From: JACDET01 sp038253825
Lineage (GTDB): Bacteria; Patescibacteriota; Microgenomatia; Levybacterales; UBA12049
Direction of reading: 5' to 3'
Assembly (NCBI GenBank): GCA_038253825.1
Contig: JBBSGT010000028.1
Coordinates: 1-15,770, forward strand
DNA: 15,770 bases
Shown here: one piece after another, positions 12,910-15,770 of the stretch
How the letters are laid out: every line of letters begins with the position of its first letter
Position numbering within the stretch: position 1 is the first letter of the stretch
The notes under the pieces: model-generated
Told to the model about the DNA's origin: nothing
Seen by the model: only the letters and a program-made list of their open reading frames with translations
The model's database searches: none
Program-made: the position numbers and the translations under genes

Positions 12910-13773
12910 CTATTCATGTTCACTTACAATTTTGCCTTGCAACGTGCGCAATTCTTTTAATGCTAGTTTTGCTTCGTCTGAATTTGGCGGTTTGCCGTGC
13001 CAATGAAAATCTTTTTCCATAAACTCCACGCCATAGCCCGGGATCGAGTGCGCGATTATTGCAATTGGTTTTTCATAAATTGCGTGAGCTTCTTGGATTC
13101 TATCGACGAATTGTTTGATATTATGGGCATCGGTTTCCATAACATGCCAATTGAATGCTTCCAGTTTGTCTCTCAATGGCTCAAGTGGCATAACATCTTC
13201 AGTGAAGCCATCGATCTGAATATTGTTTCGATCGATGACCATGATGAGATTGTGCATTTTATTTTTGCCTGCAAACATGAGTGCTTCCCAAATATTTCCT
13301 TCATCCAACTCACCATCACCTGTGATGACGTACGTATAATATTTTTTCTTATCGATAATAGCTGCAAGCGCAATACCGATTGCTTGTGATATACCTTCGC
13401 CGAGGGGGCCAGAGGTTGTTTCAAGTCCAGGAAGTGCGGTCCTATGCGGATGTCCTTGCAGACGGGAGTTTATTTTTCTTAAGGTTTTTAGTTCTTCGAT
13501 GGGGAAGTAGCCGGCTTGTGCCATGGAGACGTAACGAATAGGGCAGATATGACCATTGGAAAGGATGAGCCGATCACGATCTTCCCAGTCAGGATTTTTG
13601 GGATCGTGGTTGAGGATATGAAAGTAAAATGCAGTAAAGATATCTGCCATGCCGAGTGGCCCTGCAGAATGTCCTGAACCAGCTTGCAGTAGTGTACTGA
13701 TTAAAAGTTCACGCGCTTTCTCAGCTTTTTTCTCTAAGTCTTGTACTTGTTCTTGGGTCAGTTCTTGTGACAT
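12910..13773 (-). CDS. Transketolase, N-terminal subunit
   Basis: A 287-residue thiamine-pyrophosphate-binding half of a split transketolase. QAGSGHSAGPLG (30-41) and LSNGH (71-75) provide active-site histidines, and TTSGPLGEGISQAIG (119-133) is a family signature. GDGELDEGNIWEA (152-164) running to DRNN (181-184) is the GDG-NN thiamine-pyrophosphate/magnesium motif. HWHGKPP (257-263) ends the domain as usual. I chose the ATG at 13773. A longer TTG-initiated frame from 13797 would translate the intergenic repeat (TGPAKQY) and is unlikely. There is no Shine-Dalgarno site: copy B of the 113-bp repeat abuts the start codon. The C-terminal subunit follows downstream, so the pair should be co-expressed. 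Confidence 0.93.
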   Translation of the reverse strand: MSQELTQEQVQDLEKKAEKARELLISTLLQAGSGHSAGPLGMADIFTAFYFHILNHDPKNPDWEDRDRLILSNGHICPIRYVSMAQAGYFPIEELKTLRKINSRLQGHPHRTALPGLETTSGPLGEGISQAIGIALAAIIDKKKYYTYVITGDGELDEGNIWEALMFAGKNKMHNLIMVIDRNNIQIDGFTEDVMPLEPLRDKLEAFNWHVMETDAHNIKQFVDRIQEAHAIYEKPIAIIAHSIPGYGVEFMEKDFHWHGKPPNSDEAKLALKELRTLQGKIVSEHE

Positions 13774-13886
13774 ATATTGTTTCGCGGGTCCTGTCAAAAG
13801 TTTCTTCCCGTCAGTGCTCGTTCTAGTCTTGCTTCGCTGCGAACGAACTGCGCGCTGTCGGGAGCCCTAAATTTTTGCCACCCGCT
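13774..13886 (-). repeat. 113-bp palindromic intergenic repeat, copy B
   Basis: This is the second copy of the repeat at 11729-11841. It fills the gap between the glycerate kinase stop codon (13885-13887) and the transketolase N-terminal ATG (13773): two bases of the repeat lie within the stop codon, and its other end abuts the ATG. The single difference from copy A (T at 13872) weakens one base pair of the long hairpin when read on the - strand. Confidence 0.9.
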
Positions 13887-15168
13887 AATTAAATTTCAAA
13901 ACGATATAAAGGTCTGAGACGTTTGAGTCGAGATGGCCCGTTCTGATGCCGTCGCCTGTCTTATCCCAGAATTCATAACTATTATCATCCTCCAAATATG
14001 TTTGGATATTTAGACCCATTTCTTCAGCTTTTTTCTTCGTATCTGCATCTGCAATTGCTCCAGCCAATTCATAATAATCCCATCCGTCTGAACCAAAGGA
14101 AGCAAGAACGACATTCTCGGGTAGATTTTTGAGTTGACTCAAAACAAGTGCTTGGTTTCGTCCACCTTTGCCATGACCTTTGATTTTAATGGTTGATTCT
14201 CCGCCTGCAATGAGGATTTGACCTTGGGGTGTTTCATCGATTAATTGTTGTCCAAGCGTGTGTGCATCACCTTGCAAGCGATCACTCATGACATGGACCT
14301 CAAAACCTTTCTCCTTGGCGAGTTTTTCCATCGCATTGAGTGCGGTGAGGTTACTGAGCATAAGGATATTGTGGACGTTTTCAAAATATTTAGGATCTGT
14401 TGGTGTTTCATCAAAGGCATCAGGAGGCAGATTTACTTTTTTATCGAGCTCATACTTTGCAATAATTTTTTTAACGTCATCCATCGTGGAGTGGTCTGCC
14501 ACGAGTGGTCCAGAGGCTATTACAGAAAGATCATTTCCTGGAACATCTGAGAAAATGAGGTTCACAACAGTTGCGGGGTAGAGAAGCTTGGCAAGTCCAC
14601 CACCTTTGACGCGTGAAAGATGTTTACGGGTGGCGTTCATTTCAGTAATATTGGCACCTGATTCAAGAAGTGCTTTGTTGACTTCGGTTACCTGATCAAG
14701 TGTGAGTTTGTTGGGGGCTTCAAAAAGCACAGATCCACCACCACAAGTGACGACAAGAACGAGGGTTTTTTCATCTGTCTGTTCCAGATGTTCTATGGCA
14801 TGTTTGGTAAAAGCGATATTTTGCTCGGAGGGAAGAGGATGTGTGCCTTTTGTATAACGCATTTTTTTGAAATGTGGATCTTCTACGACATCGATATCAT
14901 AACCATCAATGACTCTGTCTCCTAGTTTTTCTTCAAGCCATTTACAATTGCCAGCGCTGCCTTTGCCAAATCCCAAAAGAAAAACTCCATCGAATTTACT
15001 TAGATCAAAGGATTGATCGAAAATTTTCAAGGTATCATTTTTTATAGAAAAGTTATGCTCGAAGACGTGTTGGGGTTGAATTGCTGTATATGCAGCTTCT
15101 GCGAGATCAAGAACAACTTTTCTGTTGTCATTGATAGCAAGCGAGTCGTAATTCTTAATGTATCCCAT
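13885..15168 (-). CDS. Class II glycerate kinase (DUF4147-MOFRL)
   Basis: A 427-residue kinase expected to phosphorylate D-glycerate, in this family usually to 2-phosphoglycerate. The N-terminal DUF4147 domain shows GFGKGSAG, THPLPSEQN, CGGGSVLFE, NATRKHLSRVKGGGLAKL and SDVPGNDLSVIASGP in that order. The C-terminal MOFRL domain shows AGGEST, GKGGRNQALVLS, GSDGWDYYELAGAIAD and GDGIRTGHLDSNVSDLYIVL. All match the family blocks, and the length is normal. I chose the ATG at 15168. A longer TTG frame from 15216 would start with a Leu-rich string encoded by the promoter itself. It is the first gene of a probable operon with transketolase and the FAD oxidase. Its TAG stop shares two bases with repeat copy B. 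Confidence 0.93.
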   Translation of the reverse strand: MGYIKNYDSLAINDNRKVVLDLAEAAYTAIQPQHVFEHNFSIKNDTLKIFDQSFDLSKFDGVFLLGFGKGSAGNCKWLEEKLGDRVIDGYDIDVVEDPHFKKMRYTKGTHPLPSEQNIAFTKHAIEHLEQTDEKTLVLVVTCGGGSVLFEAPNKLTLDQVTEVNKALLESGANITEMNATRKHLSRVKGGGLAKLLYPATVVNLIFSDVPGNDLSVIASGPLVADHSTMDDVKKIIAKYELDKKVNLPPDAFDETPTDPKYFENVHNILMLSNLTALNAMEKLAKEKGFEVHVMSDRLQGDAHTLGQQLIDETPQGQILIAGGESTIKIKGHGKGGRNQALVLSQLKNLPENVVLASFGSDGWDYYELAGAIADADTKKKAEEMGLNIQTYLEDDNSYEFWDKTGDGIRTGHLDSNVSDLYIVLKFN

Positions 15169-15181
15169 GAGCAGTATAAGT

Positions 15182-15190
15182 AGTGTAGCA
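15182..15190 (-). promoter_or_regulatory. Extended -10 promoter of glycerate kinase
   Basis: On the - strand TGCTACACT is an extended -10 element, nearly the same as that of the penicillin-binding protein gene (TGCTACAAT). The predicted +1 is near 15175, about 7 nt before the ATG at 15168. An alternative TATACT at 15173-15178 would begin the message on or just inside the start codon. Confidence 0.5.
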
Positions 15191-15238
15191 ATAGATTGTT
15201 TTAGTAGCAAGAGCAAAAACTCTCTTACGAAACTCTTA

Positions 15239-15268
15239 TTAACTATAAGTCGGTGAAAATAGTATAAT
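15239..15268 (+). promoter_or_regulatory. Promoter of the response regulator, leaderless configuration
   Basis: TTAACT (15239-15244), an 18-bp spacer and a perfect TATAAT (15263-15268) predict +1 at about 15275, one base before the ATG at 15276. Confidence 0.65.
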
Positions 15269-15275
15269 AGGTTCT

Positions 15276-15635
15276 ATGGATTATATTATGATCGTGGATG
15301 ACAACAGGGATATTGTAGAGGCACTGCAATTTGTCCTCGAAGATGCGGGCTACAAGACAAAAACAAGTCAAGAAGGTGAAGACGCAGAAAAGCTTACTGA
15401 AAAGAATCTCCCGGCCTTACTCATTTTAGATGTCCTTTTATCAGGTAAGGATGGACGTGATATTTGTCTGAAGTTGAAGAATCAGTCTCAGACAAAAAAG
15501 CTACCTGTTATTATGATTTCAGCTCATCCCTCTGCACAAAAATCAGTTGCGCAATGTGGTGCGGATGCATTTCTGGCTAAGCCTTTTAATGTAGTTGACT
15601 TACTTTCTACAGTAGAGAAATTTGCCTCTCCGTAG
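15276..15635 (+). CDS. Single-domain response regulator (CheY-like receiver)
   Basis: A 119-residue receiver domain with no output domain. The acidic pair Asp8-Asp9, the phospho-acceptor Asp52 (in LLILDVLLSGKDG), Ser82 (in MISAH) and Lys102 (in AKPF) are all in place, so it should be phosphorylated by a histidine kinase. No kinase gene lies in the window, so the partner is unknown. It is divergent from the glycerate kinase operon, with 107 bp between start codons, but nothing in the sequence links it to that operon's control. Stand-alone receivers act by protein-protein contact, for example in phosphorelays or motility. Which applies here cannot be told. Confidence 0.93.
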   Translation: MDYIMIVDDNRDIVEALQFVLEDAGYKTKTSQEGEDAEKLTEKNLPALLILDVLLSGKDGRDICLKLKNQSQTKKLPVIMISAHPSAQKSVAQCGADAFLAKPFNVVDLLSTVEKFASP

Positions 15636-15700
15636 ATGGCATAATACATTTTGTGCATAAGTATATAGAACCGGTGCAGGAGTTTTTGAGAGCAACAAAA

Positions 15701-15762
15701 AAGCAGAGAACAGGGTACTATTAAATTTGTGAACCAAACAGTACCTTTTAGTGTCTCTGCTT
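15701..15762 (-). terminator. Hairpin with T-run, probable terminator of a - strand gene beyond the window
   Basis: On the - strand AAGCAGAGA and TCTCTGCTT form a perfect 9-bp stem followed by TTTT (the last T of the stem extends this to six). A second 6-bp stem, GGTACT with AGTACC, lies inside it. On the + strand there is no T-run after the stem. This fits the end of a leftward transcript entering from the right edge. The large loop is unusual for a simple terminator, so an element end or structured RNA remains possible. The rest of 15636-15770 shows nothing else I can support. Confidence 0.5.
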
Positions 15763-15770
15763 CTGTGCCA

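Noticed and set aside
13774..13797. TTG-initiated N-terminal extension of the transketolase N-terminal subunit
   Set aside because: The extra eight codons are the end of the intergenic repeat, and the family's N-terminus is satisfied from the ATG at 13773.
15169..15216. Leu-rich N-terminal extension of glycerate kinase resembling a signal peptide
   Set aside because: It starts at TTG and is encoded by the promoter region; the kinase family is cytoplasmic and the ATG at 15168 fits.

Overview
The window looks like chromosome from a Candidate Phyla Radiation (Patescibacteria) bacterium, probably of the Microgenomates (OP11) type. This is an inference. It rests on the archaeal-type coenzyme A enzyme fused to a DUF359 domain, a lamin-tail surface protein with a long Pro-Thr linker, short envelope genes packed with tiny spacers, and low-to-moderate GC. 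TGA is used as a normal stop, so the genetic code is standard. I see no tRNA, rRNA, CRISPR array, complete insertion sequence or phage gene.

Layout. 1-110: possible tail of a + strand gene. 238-417: a small basic DUF6496-like protein. 472-1467: CoaD-DUF359 fusion for the last two steps of CoA synthesis. 1470-2051 (-): protein resembling the N-terminal domain of cyanophycin synthetase. 2182-7787: an envelope and stress block, with a class A penicillin-binding protein (-), MsrB (+), a small KGG-motif protein (-), a lamin-tail-domain secreted protein with a Pro-Thr linker (-) and a membrane-anchored GH18 hydrolase (-). 7890-15168: a carbon metabolism block, with a PfkB sugar kinase (+), class I fructose-bisphosphate aldolase (-), an FAD-linked 2-hydroxyacid dehydrogenase (-), a split transketolase (-) and a class II glycerate kinase (-). 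15276-15635: a single-domain response regulator (+). No stretch over 300 bp lacks a gene.

How the genes fit together. Glycerate kinase, the two transketolase halves and the FAD oxidase read in one direction on the - strand and look like an operon. Aldolase follows with its own promoter. Together they would feed 2-phosphoglycerate, pentose phosphates and triose phosphates into central metabolism. The oxidase substrate (lactate, glycolate or 2-hydroxyglutarate) is not determined.

Two architectural signals stand out. First, nine genes have a -10 box placed so that transcription should start on, or within about 7 nt of, the start codon (leaderless or nearly so). Only the two tiny hydrophilic proteins have strong Shine-Dalgarno sites. 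Second, a 113-bp, 112/113-identical palindromic repeat fills the whole stop-to-start gap before two genes of the glycerate kinase/transketolase/oxidase operon. These two, with the CoaD-DUF359 fusion, are the most interesting things here.
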